From: an uncultured bacterium
Lineage (GTDB): Bacteria; Verrucomicrobiota; Kiritimatiellia; CAIKKV01
Assembly (NCBI GenBank): GCA_903828035.1
Contig: CAIKKV010000101.1
Coordinates: 1-10,076, forward strand
Reading direction: 5' to 3'
Length of the DNA: 10,076 nt
Of this stretch, positions 1 through 6,720 are shown in pieces (the stretch's first letter is position 1; each line of letters begins with the position of its first letter). Under the pieces are notes generated by a model. The model worked only from the letters and a program-made list of their open reading frames with translations. It was not told the origin of the DNA and did not search any database. The translations under genes and the position numbers were made by a program.

Positions 1-276
1 CGTCGCAAAAAGGTGAAGACGGTAGAAGCGCCTAGCGCCGAGGATGCGTCCGACCAGTCTGACGAGTCCGACACATCTGACGAGTCCGACCAGTCTGACG
101 AGTCCGACACGTCTGACCAGTCTGACCAGTCTGACCAGTCTGACGAGTCTGCCCAGTCCGACGGGAATGATGACATTGATGAGGACGAAGCAGACGACGA
201 CGACGATGATGAGGCCGATGATGAGGATGAGGATGAAGACGAAGACAGTGACGATGAGGATGAAACCGACAAGTAA
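1..276 (+). CDS. 3' end of an unidentified protein with a highly acidic, repetitive C-terminal tail (5' truncated)
   Basis: The reading frame is open from the first base and ends at TAA 274-276, so this is the last 91 residues of a longer protein; a GTG at base 13 is in frame, but the codons before it (Arg-Arg-Lys-Lys) are also open and nothing marks a start there. The visible part begins with a short basic patch, continues with about twelve Asp-X-Ser triplets (X is Gln, Glu or Thr), then about forty residues that are almost all Asp and Glu. No domain is visible, so function cannot be assigned. Such tails are usually disordered and may bind basic proteins or metal ions. The next gene is scpB only 9 bases on, and scpA often precedes scpB, so this could be the tail of ScpA, but that is only a guess from gene order. 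An acidic tail is also found on the neighbouring ScpB. Confidence 0.65.
   Translation, partial: RRKKVKTVEAPSAEDASDQSDESDTSDESDQSDESDTSDQSDQSDQSDESAQSDGNDDIDEDEADDDDDDEADDEDEDEDEDSDDEDETDK
52..159 (+). repeat. In-frame 9-base tandem repeat encoding Asp-X-Ser
   Basis: Twelve consecutive 9-base units of the form GAC-NNN-TCN, where the middle codon is CAG, GAG or ACA/ACG. The unit encodes Asp-Gln-Ser, Asp-Glu-Ser or Asp-Thr-Ser; the last unit begins with Ala. The units differ by only one to three bases, as expected of a minisatellite that grows by slippage. Because the unit length is a multiple of three, gain or loss of copies keeps the frame. It is followed by a GAC/GAT/GAG-rich stretch to about base 273 that is less regular. 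Confidence 0.9.
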
Positions 277-285
277 AGGCACGTT

Positions 286-1047
286 ATGGACGGTTCGGAA
301 ACAGCGGTTATTCCAGCATTGAAGCAAATTATCGGCTCGTTGGTCTTTGGCGCGAAAAAACCGCTGACGGCCCGCGAGATCCGCAAGACAATAGAGGAAG
401 TGGCTGAAAACCTCGGCGGCCTCTTTGCCCCGTATGCCTCCTTGAAGGACAAGGATGTGCGGGAGGCGCTGGATGCCCTGGCGAGGGATGTCGCGGGCGC
501 CAAGTGCGGGTTCTCGCTCATTGACGGCCCTGATGGCTTTTTGTTCCAGACGGATTCCGATTCCGGCCCCTGGTTGCGCCATCTGCTGGATCTGGGCCGT
601 GGCCAGCGGTTGTCCCGCCCCGCGCTGGAAACGCTCGCGATCATTGCCTACAAGCAGCCGATTACGAAATCCGACATTGAAGCCGTTCGCGGCGTCAGCG
701 TGGACCACATTATGAAGACTCTCATGGAAGCCCAGCTCGTCCGCATCATGGGGCGGAGCGAGCTGCCGGGGCGTCCGCTTCTCTACGGCACCACGCATCT
801 GTTTCTGGAGCATTTCGGGCTCAAGGATGTGACCGAGCTGCCGAAGCTCGATGAATTGTCGCGGCTGGATACCGTCCGCCGCGCCCGGGCCGCCGAGGCG
901 GCCTCGCGCCCTTTTACTGAAGCCGAAGAAGCACCCGCCGCTGAGGAAAGCGCACCTGCGGTGGACGAGTCGCCCGCGGCGGCGGAGGAAGTGCCCGCGG
1001 CTTCGGCCGAATCAGAAACGGCTCAACCCGTACAACCCGCGGAGTAA
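286..1047 (+). CDS. scpB: Segregation and condensation protein B (ScpB)
   Basis: ScpB is the winged-helix dimer that binds the kleisin ScpA and the Smc ATPase to form the bacterial condensin that organises and segregates chromosomes. The 253-residue product shows the family hallmark at residues 110-136: SRPALETLAIIAYKQPIT, followed by an acidic-hydrophobic segment and RGV. The second conserved block PGRPLLYGTT...FLEHFGL spans 161-179. Residues 1-100 form the first winged-helix domain. ATG 286 is preceded by TAAAGG (274-279) six bases upstream, overlapping the previous stop codon. Residues from about 205 to the end are an Ala/Glu/Pro/Ser-rich extension beyond the usual ScpB length, probably disordered. 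It follows the previous gene by 9 bases and precedes hisC by 6, so co-transcription is likely. The rluB gene, often found after scpB, is absent here. The assignment is firm. Confidence 0.95.
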   Translation: MDGSETAVIPALKQIIGSLVFGAKKPLTAREIRKTIEEVAENLGGLFAPYASLKDKDVREALDALARDVAGAKCGFSLIDGPDGFLFQTDSDSGPWLRHLLDLGRGQRLSRPALETLAIIAYKQPITKSDIEAVRGVSVDHIMKTLMEAQLVRIMGRSELPGRPLLYGTTHLFLEHFGLKDVTELPKLDELSRLDTVRRARAAEAASRPFTEAEEAPAAEESAPAVDESPAAAEEVPAASAESETAQPVQPAE

Positions 1048-1053
1048 TGGTCG

Positions 1054-2178
1054 ATGAAGCAAAACTATCCCGCCAATTCCTGGATCAAGACCCTTTCCGT
1101 CTACGAGCCCGGCAAGCCGATCGAAGAGGTGGCCCGAGAGCTGGGCTTTGATGACATCGAATCGATCGCCAAGCTGGCTTCGAATGAAAATCCGCTGGGG
1201 CCTTCGCCCAAGGCGATCAAGGCCATGATCGCCTGCGCCTCGCAGATGCACCGCTATCCGGACGGGGGCGGCTACTACTTGCGCCAAGCCCTGGCGCAAA
1301 AGCACAATGTCGACATGGATACCCTGATCCTGGGCTCGGGCAGCAACGAGCTGATCGAGCTGATTGCCCATGTTTTCCTGCGCAAGGGGCTGAATATCGT
1401 CATGGCCGACCGGGCGTTTGTCGTCTACCGCCTGGTGGCGGCTGCGGAGGATGCGTCGACCCTTGCCGTTCCGATGAAGGGGGGCATGACCCACGACCTC
1501 AGGGCCCTGCTCAAGGCGATCACTCCCGACACCCGCGTGGTCTTCATCGCCAACCCCAACAATCCGACGGGCACTTATGTGGATCCGGCCGAACTCGACC
1601 GGTTCATGGACCGCGTCCCGGAGCACGTGCTGACCGTCTTCGACGAAGCCTACATCGAGCTGATGCCCCGGGAACTGCAGCCGGATACGCTCCGCTACGT
1701 GCGCGAAGGCCGCAAGGTCATCCTGCTGAGAACCTTCTCCAAGGCGTACGGCCTGGCCGGCCTCCGGATCGGGTATGGCGTGGGCGAGCCCGGCTGCATC
1801 TCGTTATTGCACCGGGTCCGGCAGCCGTTCAATGTCAACGCCATGGCCCAGGCGGCCGCCATCGCGGCGCTGGATGACGAGTCGTTCGTCAACAAGACCC
1901 GCCGGCTTGTGCAGCAGGGGCTGTCGTATTTCGAGCGGGAATGCAAGCGGGCGGGGCTTGAAACCGTACCCAGCGTGGCCAATTTCCTGCTGATCAAAAC
2001 AGGCCGCGGTCGCGAGGTATTCAAAGCTTTGCAGCTGGAGAAGGTGATTGTTCGCCCCATGGACGGCTACGGGCTGCCCGACTATGTGCGTGTGACGATC
2101 GGGACGGCGGCGGAAAACGCCTTGTGCCTCAAGGCGCTGCTCAAGGTCCTGGGGCTGAAGAAAAAAGGGCGGCGATGA
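1054..2178 (+). CDS. hisC: Histidinol-phosphate aminotransferase (HisC family, possibly HisC2/aromatic type)
   Basis: A PLP-dependent fold-type I aminotransferase that transfers an amino group between glutamate and imidazole-acetol phosphate in histidine synthesis; relatives also act on aromatic keto acids. The 374-residue length is typical. The family motifs are in order: SNENPLGPSPKAI (43-55), GSGSNELIELI (94-104), ANPNNPTG (166-173), VFDEAYIEL (195-203), RTFSKAYGLAGLRIGYG (226-242) and a late Arg in YVRVTIG (344-350). Key residues are all present: Asn170, Asp197, Tyr200, the PLP lysine Lys230, Arg238 and Arg346. ATG 1054 has GGAG at 1041-1044 inside the end of scpB. No other his genes are nearby, and the gene overlaps cmk. 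Elsewhere a hisC copy commonly lies with tyrA, aroA and cmk, so this copy may serve phenylalanine/tyrosine synthesis as well as, or instead of, histidine. Family is certain; exact substrate is not. Confidence 0.92.
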   Translation: MKQNYPANSWIKTLSVYEPGKPIEEVARELGFDDIESIAKLASNENPLGPSPKAIKAMIACASQMHRYPDGGGYYLRQALAQKHNVDMDTLILGSGSNELIELIAHVFLRKGLNIVMADRAFVVYRLVAAAEDASTLAVPMKGGMTHDLRALLKAITPDTRVVFIANPNNPTGTYVDPAELDRFMDRVPEHVLTVFDEAYIELMPRELQPDTLRYVREGRKVILLRTFSKAYGLAGLRIGYGVGEPGCISLLHRVRQPFNVNAMAQAAAIAALDDESFVNKTRRLVQQGLSYFERECKRAGLETVPSVANFLLIKTGRGREVFKALQLEKVIVRPMDGYGLPDYVRVTIGTAAENALCLKALLKVLGLKKKGRR

Positions 2179-2852
2179 CCGGCGTGGTTGTCACCGTTGA
2201 CGGCCCCTCCGCTTCGGGCAAATCGACCGTGGCCCGGCGGGTCGCGGTCGCGCTGGGCTACCGGCATGTCGATTCCGGCTCCCTTTACCGGGCCGTGACC
2301 TGGCATGTGCTGGAGGCGGGCGCGAGCCCTGCGGATGCCCCGGCGGTGGCGGGGCTGATCCGGCAATTGCCTGTGGAGCTCGACGCCTCCCCGGACCGAA
2401 TCCGGTTCCGGCTGGCGGGGCGGCTCGTGGGCGATGAGATCCGGGGCCCCGCCGTGGCGGCTTCGGTCAGCGCCGTGGCGTCCATTCCCGCCGTCAGGGA
2501 GTGGGTCAACGGCGTCCTGCGCCGGACCCCTGAGCTGGGCGGCGTGGTCATGGATGGGCGGGACATCGGGTCGGTGGTGTTCCCTCAAGCGGCGCATAAA
2601 TTTTACCTGGACGCCTCGCCCGACGTGCGGGCCCGGCGCCGGCATGCGGAGCAGGCGGGCGATGGGGCGGGCGGAGGGCTGTCGGGCGTGCTGGATGCGC
2701 TGGCCCGCAGGGATGCCCAGGACAAGGGGCGGCGGGAAGCGCCGCTGGCCGTGCCGGCGGACGCCCGGGTGATCGATACGGGGCCGCTGAGCCTGGATGA
2801 GGTGGTCCGTCAGATTCTGGATTTGATTCAACAGGAGGGAACGCGGCAGTGA
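2175..2852 (+). CDS. cmk: Cytidylate kinase (CMP/dCMP kinase)
   Basis: Phosphorylates CMP and dCMP to the diphosphates using ATP, feeding RNA, DNA and phospholipid precursors; cytoplasmic. The 225-residue protein carries the P-loop GPSASGKST (10-18, Lys16), DSGSLYRAVT (33-42, usually DTGAMYRA), DGRDIGSVVFP (127-137) and the C-terminal block RRDAQDKGRREAPL (178-191), in which Arg179, Asp180, Asp183 and Arg186 match the family pattern, followed by DARVIDT (196-202). I place the start at ATG 2175, which forms an ATGA overlap with the hisC stop and follows AAGGGCGG; an upstream in-frame start near 2124 would add 17 residues with no family match. It overlaps the next gene by four bases. The long Gly-rich loop at 161-170 (AGDGAGGGLS) is unremarkable. 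Assignment firm. Confidence 0.95.
   Translation: MTGVVVTVDGPSASGKSTVARRVAVALGYRHVDSGSLYRAVTWHVLEAGASPADAPAVAGLIRQLPVELDASPDRIRFRLAGRLVGDEIRGPAVAASVSAVASIPAVREWVNGVLRRTPELGGVVMDGRDIGSVVFPQAAHKFYLDASPDVRARRRHAEQAGDGAGGGLSGVLDALARRDAQDKGRREAPLAVPADARVIDTGPLSLDEVVRQILDLIQQEGTRQ
2833..2838 (+). promoter_or_regulatory. Strong Shine-Dalgarno (AGGAGG) that decides a GTG start
   Basis: A perfect AGGAGG lies within the last codons of cmk, ten bases before GTG 2849. The only other nearby start in that frame is Met33, which would delete the first strands of the barrel. This site therefore supports the GTG start, which overlaps the cmk stop as GTGA. Confidence 0.8.
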
Positions 2853-3775
2853 AGTTCAATATCAACGATGTGCGCGATGTCTGGTCGGCGGCGCCGACGC
2901 CTTTTACGCGTGAAGGCGAACTCGATGTGCCGTCCGTCAAGCGCATGGTGGAGCACCATCTGCGGCTGGGCGTCAAAGGCCTGTTCCTCGGCGGGACGAA
3001 TGGCGAAGGCCCCTGGATGACGGACAGCCAGCGCCGGCTGATGGTCCGGTCGGTGGTGGCCGCGGCGCGCGGCCGGATGCCGGTATCCGTGCAGGTCACC
3101 GACAACTCCGCCTGCCGCATCGTGGCCAACATGAAGGCCGCGCGGGAAGACGGGGCGGATGCCGCCGTGATTGCGCCTCCTTTTTTCATGATGAACGCCA
3201 CGCCCGAGAACGTGCGCGACCTGTATGTGGAGGCCATCCGGGCCTGCCCGATTCCCGTGGGCATTTACGATCGCGGCAAACACAGCTCCGTTCCCGTGCC
3301 CGTCAAGGCGCTGAAGGCGATCATGCAGGAGAAAAACGTGGTGATGCTGAAGGACAGCAGCTGCGATCCGGAGCGCCGCGCGCTGTTCGTGGCCATTCGC
3401 CGGAAGCGCAAGGACCTGCGCATCCTCAACGGATTCGAGTTTGATTGCGTATCCTACCTCCAGGCCGGGTATGACGGCGTGCTGCTGGGCGGTGGCGTCT
3501 TCAACGGGTTCCTTGCCAAGAACATCGTCGAAGCCTTCCGGAAAGGCAATTTCCCCCTGGCGAACCAGCTCCAGCAGAAAATGAACCGGATGATGTACGC
3601 CGTTTACGGTGGCAAGAAAATCACCTGCTGGCTGGCCGGCGAAAAGCGGCTTCTGGTGGAGATGGGCATTTTCGGAACCTGGCACAACCTGCTGCGCTAC
3701 CCCCTGACGCCGGGTTGCGAGCGGGCGATCCTGAGGACCCTGAAAACCGACCGCGAATGGCTTTTGCCCGAATAA
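2849..3775 (+). CDS. DapA/N-acetylneuraminate-lyase superfamily aldolase or hydro-lyase, substrate unknown
   Basis: A (beta/alpha)8-barrel class I aldolase-type protein of 308 residues, close to the usual length of about 290-310. It shows the superfamily glycine loop as GGTNGEG (48-54), a barrel tyrosine Tyr140 in GIYDRG, and the Schiff-base lysine Lys168 in VVMLKDSSCD. It is therefore likely to form an imine with pyruvate or a related 2-oxo acid. It does not match true dihydrodipicolinate synthase at several positions: the second Thr of GTTGE is Asn51, the Tyr107 equivalent appears to be Phe113 (PPFFMM), and the usual YNVPSRT is YDRGKHS, lacking the Arg138 that holds the substrate carboxylate. 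N-acetylneuraminate lyase and 2-keto-3-deoxy sugar-acid aldolase are alternative relatives. The start is GTG 2849, overlapping cmk. The HAD phosphatase follows 14 bases later and may be its partner. Family sure; lysine-pathway role doubtful. Confidence 0.85.
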   Translation: MKFNINDVRDVWSAAPTPFTREGELDVPSVKRMVEHHLRLGVKGLFLGGTNGEGPWMTDSQRRLMVRSVVAAARGRMPVSVQVTDNSACRIVANMKAAREDGADAAVIAPPFFMMNATPENVRDLYVEAIRACPIPVGIYDRGKHSSVPVPVKALKAIMQEKNVVMLKDSSCDPERRALFVAIRRKRKDLRILNGFEFDCVSYLQAGYDGVLLGGGVFNGFLAKNIVEAFRKGNFPLANQLQQKMNRMMYAVYGGKKITCWLAGEKRLLVEMGIFGTWHNLLRYPLTPGCERAILRTLKTDREWLLPE

Positions 3776-3783
3776 GGGAAGGA
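3776..3783 (+). promoter_or_regulatory. Shine-Dalgarno GGGAAGGA supporting ATG 3790
   Basis: The purine-rich GGGAAGGA begins directly after the stop codon of the DapA-like gene and sits six bases before ATG 3790. It supports that start over the in-frame upstream start at 3715, which would lie inside the previous gene. Confidence 0.7.
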
Positions 3784-3789
3784 TTCCAC

Positions 3790-4641
3790 ATGCGCACCAC
3801 CGCCATCGCCTTTGATTTCGACGGCACCCTGATCCGGGGAGGCTGGGACAAGGGCGTTCACATCCTGTACGCCTCCACGGTCGCCTGCGCCGAGCACGGC
3901 TTTTCCGACTATGTGAAGCCCGGAGACCTGGAGCGCAACCTGCCGCTCATGGTCCGCGCCTACATGAACTACATGGGGTCGCCGCGCTTCCAGCAGCTTT
4001 CGGCCATCGTCAACGCGCTGGTGAACGGCATTCCGTTTTCCGTCGAGGACCCGAATGACCTGAAGGTCGACGCCGCGCACCTGGTGTCCTATGAAGCTGT
4101 TAAAAACAGGTACAACGAGGTGTACTCCGCCCTCAACGACACGGCCGCCCGGCTCTACTGGAGGCCGTTTCCCAGCGTGAAGCCGGCCCTGGCGGAGCTG
4201 GCGAAGTCGCATGACCTGTATATCGCCTCGGGGGTTCTCCAGGACATCCTGGACGGCGACCTGTCCCGGCACAGCTTCGACCTGGGCGTTTTCAAGGGCA
4301 TCTTCGGATCGAACCGGACCGGCGGCGCCGACAAGGGGCAGCTCCTGATCCGGGTCCGCGAAATGGGCTACAGCACGGTCCTGTTCTGCGGGGATTCGAG
4401 CAAGGATTGCGAGTACGCCAACGCGGCGAAGGTCCGGTTTTTCCGGGTCAGCGGCGACGCCAGCTACGGCGAGCTGCTGGCCATGCTGAAGCGGGGAGAG
4501 TGGCCGGATCAACCCGTGCCCTGGGCGGAGGGGACAGACTTGGCGGAGTATTACCGGACCAAGGCGCTGAAGCCGGTACGCGCATTCATGGAGGGGACTC
4601 CGATGCCGCTGGACGCCATATCGGCCTGGATCAATTCCTGA
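3790..4641 (+). CDS. HAD-superfamily hydrolase (phosphatase-like)
   Basis: A 283-residue haloacid-dehalogenase-fold protein, most likely a phosphatase for a small phosphorylated metabolite. Motif I is FDFDGTL (8-14) with the nucleophile Asp9 and acid/base Asp11; motif II is IASGV with Ser147; motif III is Lys182 in GADKGQLL; motif IV is FCGDSSKD (199-206) with Asp202 and Asp206, which bind magnesium. All catalytic positions are therefore present. About 110 residues between motifs I and II (roughly 15-130) form an alpha-helical cap, placing it in the C1-cap type with phosphoglycolate phosphatase-like proteins. A C-terminal extension from about residue 235 is longer than the minimal fold. ATG 3790 is chosen because a good ribosome site precedes it and motif I then falls near the N-terminus. 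It sits between the DapA-like gene and argF. Substrate not identifiable from sequence. Confidence 0.88.
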   Translation: MRTTAIAFDFDGTLIRGGWDKGVHILYASTVACAEHGFSDYVKPGDLERNLPLMVRAYMNYMGSPRFQQLSAIVNALVNGIPFSVEDPNDLKVDAAHLVSYEAVKNRYNEVYSALNDTAARLYWRPFPSVKPALAELAKSHDLYIASGVLQDILDGDLSRHSFDLGVFKGIFGSNRTGGADKGQLLIRVREMGYSTVLFCGDSSKDCEYANAAKVRFFRVSGDASYGELLAMLKRGEWPDQPVPWAEGTDLAEYYRTKALKPVRAFMEGTPMPLDAISAWINS

Positions 4642-4654
4642 AAAAGGACTTCTG

Positions 4655-5656
4655 ATGAGCGCACACATTTGCTTGAAAGGCCGGAGCCTGCTGACGCTGG
4701 CCGACTTCTCGGATGCCGAGTTCGCCCATATCCTGGACCTGGCGGTCCAGCTGAAGCGGAAGAAGAAGGCGGGCATCCGGGGGCGGTTGCTGGACGGCAA
4801 GAACATCGCCTTGATTTTCGAGAAAGCCTCGACCCGCACCCGGTGCGCCTTCCTGGTGGCCGCGGCAGATGAAGGGGCGACGGCCGAATACCTGGGTGTT
4901 CAGGACATTCATTTCGGCCACAAGGAGAACGTGGCCGATACGGCCCGCGTGCTGGGCCGGTTTTTCGACGGGATCGCCTTCCGCGGGTTCAAGCAGGAGA
5001 CCGCGGAAAAGCTGGCCCGCTATTCCGGCGTGCCCGTCTGGAACGCCCTGACCGACGAATGGCATCCCACCCAGGTCTTCGCCGACCTCATGACCGTCAA
5101 GGAGCGCTTCGGGCGCCTGGACGGGCTCAAGTTTGTATATGTGGGCGATGGCCGCAACAACGTGGCCAATTCCCTGATGTTCGGGTGCGCCCGGACCGGC
5201 ATGCAATTCGTCAACTGCACGCCGCAGGAACTGTCTCCGAATGACGAGTTGGTGGCCCAAGCCCGGTCCCAGGCGCGGCAGGGCGGTTCGGTGGAGGTCA
5301 TTCACGAACCGGGGAAGGCCGTGAAAGGCGCGCATGTGCTGTATACCGACGTCTGGGTTTCCATGGGCGAGGAGGACAAGTTCGAGGAACGGGTCAAATT
5401 GCTGAAGCCTTACCAGGTGAACAAGGCGATGATGGCGGCGACCGGCCAGGCCCAGTCGGGCCAGCTCCTGTTCCTGCACTGCCTGCCGGCCTACCACGAC
5501 AATAAAACCGACGTGACGGCAGCCTCCGGCGCGCTGGAAGTGTCGGACGACGTTTTCGAAGGCCCGTTCTCAGGCGTGTTCGACCAGGCCGAAAACCGAA
5601 TGCATACAATCAAAGCGGTCATGGTGGCAACCCTGACCGCGGCGGAGGGAACATGA
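4655..5656 (+). CDS. argF: Ornithine carbamoyltransferase
   Basis: Makes citrulline and phosphate from ornithine and carbamoyl phosphate, the sixth step of arginine synthesis. The 333-residue length fits the E. coli-type enzyme. Carbamoyl-phosphate binding is shown by STRTR (59-63), GHKE (88-91) and HPTQ (137-140). Ornithine binding and catalysis are shown by DVWVSMG (232-238) and HCLPAYHD (275-282), whose cysteine is Cys276. The C-terminal helix FDQAENRMHTIKAVM (309-323) is the classic end. The SMG motif separates it from aspartate and putrescine carbamoyltransferases. ATG 4655 follows AAGGA (4644-4648) by six bases. The stop overlaps the start of pyrB. Catabolic (arginine deiminase pathway, arcB) use cannot be ruled out from sequence alone, but no arcA or arcC is in the window, so the anabolic role is preferred. 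Confidence 0.95.
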   Translation: MSAHICLKGRSLLTLADFSDAEFAHILDLAVQLKRKKKAGIRGRLLDGKNIALIFEKASTRTRCAFLVAAADEGATAEYLGVQDIHFGHKENVADTARVLGRFFDGIAFRGFKQETAEKLARYSGVPVWNALTDEWHPTQVFADLMTVKERFGRLDGLKFVYVGDGRNNVANSLMFGCARTGMQFVNCTPQELSPNDELVAQARSQARQGGSVEVIHEPGKAVKGAHVLYTDVWVSMGEEDKFEERVKLLKPYQVNKAMMAATGQAQSGQLLFLHCLPAYHDNKTDVTAASGALEVSDDVFEGPFSGVFDQAENRMHTIKAVMVATLTAAEGT

Positions 5657-6720
5657 ACCGGGATCTATCAGCCCTGACGTGGCACGAGTTTCATGCCCTT
5701 AGCGTGGCGGAAAAATCAGTTTACTTCAACCGGGACGATCACCCGTACAATGTGATCGTGGCCCAGCAGTTCGACAGGGCCCAGCTTGAAACACTCGGAA
5801 CGCTTGCCACCGCCATCCGCCGCATCGCCAAGACGGAAGACGGCATGCGCTTCCTGGCGGCGCAGCTTCCGCACAAGCGGGCCATGCTCTATTTCACCCA
5901 GCCGAGCAGCCGGACGTTTTTGTCTTTCACCGCCGCCTGCCAGATTCTCGGCATGCCGGTGGGCGAGGTTCGCGATACGGCCACCTCGTCGGAAGTGAAG
6001 GGCGAGTCGAAGGAGGACTCAGTCCGGACCTTCAGCTCCTACTACGATATGCTGATCATGCGGGAGAAGGATGGCGGACTGGCTGAGCGCATGGCGTGGG
6101 TGTTCGCCCATTCCGAGCGGCCCGTGCCCATCATCAATGCCGGCTCGGGCAAGGACCAGCATCCGACCCAGGCGTTGCTGGACATCTACACCCTGCAGCG
6201 CAGCTTTGAAAACCGGGGCGGAATCGACGGGAAGACGATTGTCTTCGTGGGGGATCTTCTTCGGGGCGGCACGGTCCGATCGCTGGCCTGGCTGCTGACG
6301 GGGTACCACGGAGTCAAGCTGCGGTTTGTCGCACCGGCGGGGCTGCAGATCGGAACCGATATTCTCGACATGCTCAAGGCCGCGGGCATTCCCTGCGATA
6401 TCAGCTCCCAGTTTGAGGATGTCATCCCGGATGCCGACGCCATCTATATGACCCGCATCCAGGATGAGTGGGACCAGCCGGGGCAGAAAGCCGTCGATAT
6501 CGACCGCTACAGCTTCCGGGTGGAGCATTTGAGCCGGATGAAGCCGGACGCGGTGCTGATGCATCCGTTCCCGAGGCGCGGCGAGATCGCGGTGGAGGTT
6601 GATCGCGATCCGAGGGCCGTCTATTGGCGACAGATGCGGAACGGCATGTGGATCCGGGCGGCGCTGATTGCCCAGATTTTCGACCGGGAAGAGCCGATCC
6701 GGAAGTTCGGGATGTCATGA
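5653..6720 (+). CDS. pyrB: Aspartate carbamoyltransferase catalytic chain (PyrB), variant
   Basis: Forms N-carbamoyl-aspartate from aspartate and carbamoyl phosphate, the committed step of pyrimidine synthesis. The 355 residues exceed the usual 300-320, mostly through an N-terminal extension of about 35 residues. Motifs: QPSSRT (83-88, usually PSTRT), SSEVKGES (112-119, the mobile loop with Lys116), MRE (136-138), DQHPTQALLDIYT (168-180), MTRIQDEW (266-273, with Arg268 and Gln270) and MHPFPRRGEI (303-312). The C-terminal YWRQMRNGMWIRAALI (324-339) is typical. In VGDLLRGGTVRSL (199-211) the arginine that normally precedes TV (the Arg167 equivalent) is Gly206. ATG 5653 overlaps the argF stop as ATGA, with GGAGG nearby. 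No pyrI or dihydroorotase gene adjoins it. Enzyme family is clear; full activity of the variant is not proven. Confidence 0.9.
   Translation: MNRDLSALTWHEFHALSVAEKSVYFNRDDHPYNVIVAQQFDRAQLETLGTLATAIRRIAKTEDGMRFLAAQLPHKRAMLYFTQPSSRTFLSFTAACQILGMPVGEVRDTATSSEVKGESKEDSVRTFSSYYDMLIMREKDGGLAERMAWVFAHSERPVPIINAGSGKDQHPTQALLDIYTLQRSFENRGGIDGKTIVFVGDLLRGGTVRSLAWLLTGYHGVKLRFVAPAGLQIGTDILDMLKAAGIPCDISSQFEDVIPDADAIYMTRIQDEWDQPGQKAVDIDRYSFRVEHLSRMKPDAVLMHPFPRRGEIAVEVDRDPRAVYWRQMRNGMWIRAALIAQIFDREEPIRKFGMS

Noticed and set aside
44..322. Open frame in +2 over the acidic tail encoding a Thr/Leu/Ser/Met-rich 92-residue peptide
   Set aside because: It is the shifted reading of the 9-base repeat and GA-rich stretch, which lack stops in this frame; it overlaps the real acidic frame and the start of scpB.
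2124..2174. Upstream start for cmk giving 17 more residues
   Set aside because: The extra residues (Pro/Gly/Ala-rich) are not part of the CMP kinase fold, while ATG 2175 puts the P-loop at the usual distance and forms an ATGA overlap.
2828..3685. Long minus-strand open frame opposite the DapA-like gene
   Set aside because: It mirrors a GC-rich coding sequence, has His/Arg/Pro/Gly-rich composition without motifs, and the + strand frame has clear catalytic residues.
2849..3775. Calling the DapA-like gene dapA and placing it in lysine synthesis
   Set aside because: Substrate-defining residues of dihydrodipicolinate synthase appear to be missing, and no other lysine gene is near.
3776..3789. 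Possible terminator or promoter between the DapA-like and HAD genes
   Set aside because: Only 14 bases, no inverted repeat or T-run; the sequence is fully explained as a ribosome-binding site.
3697..4839. 380-codon minus-strand open frame opposite the HAD gene and argF start
   Set aside because: It spans two well-supported + strand genes, shows no domain, and is expected by chance in GC-rich DNA.
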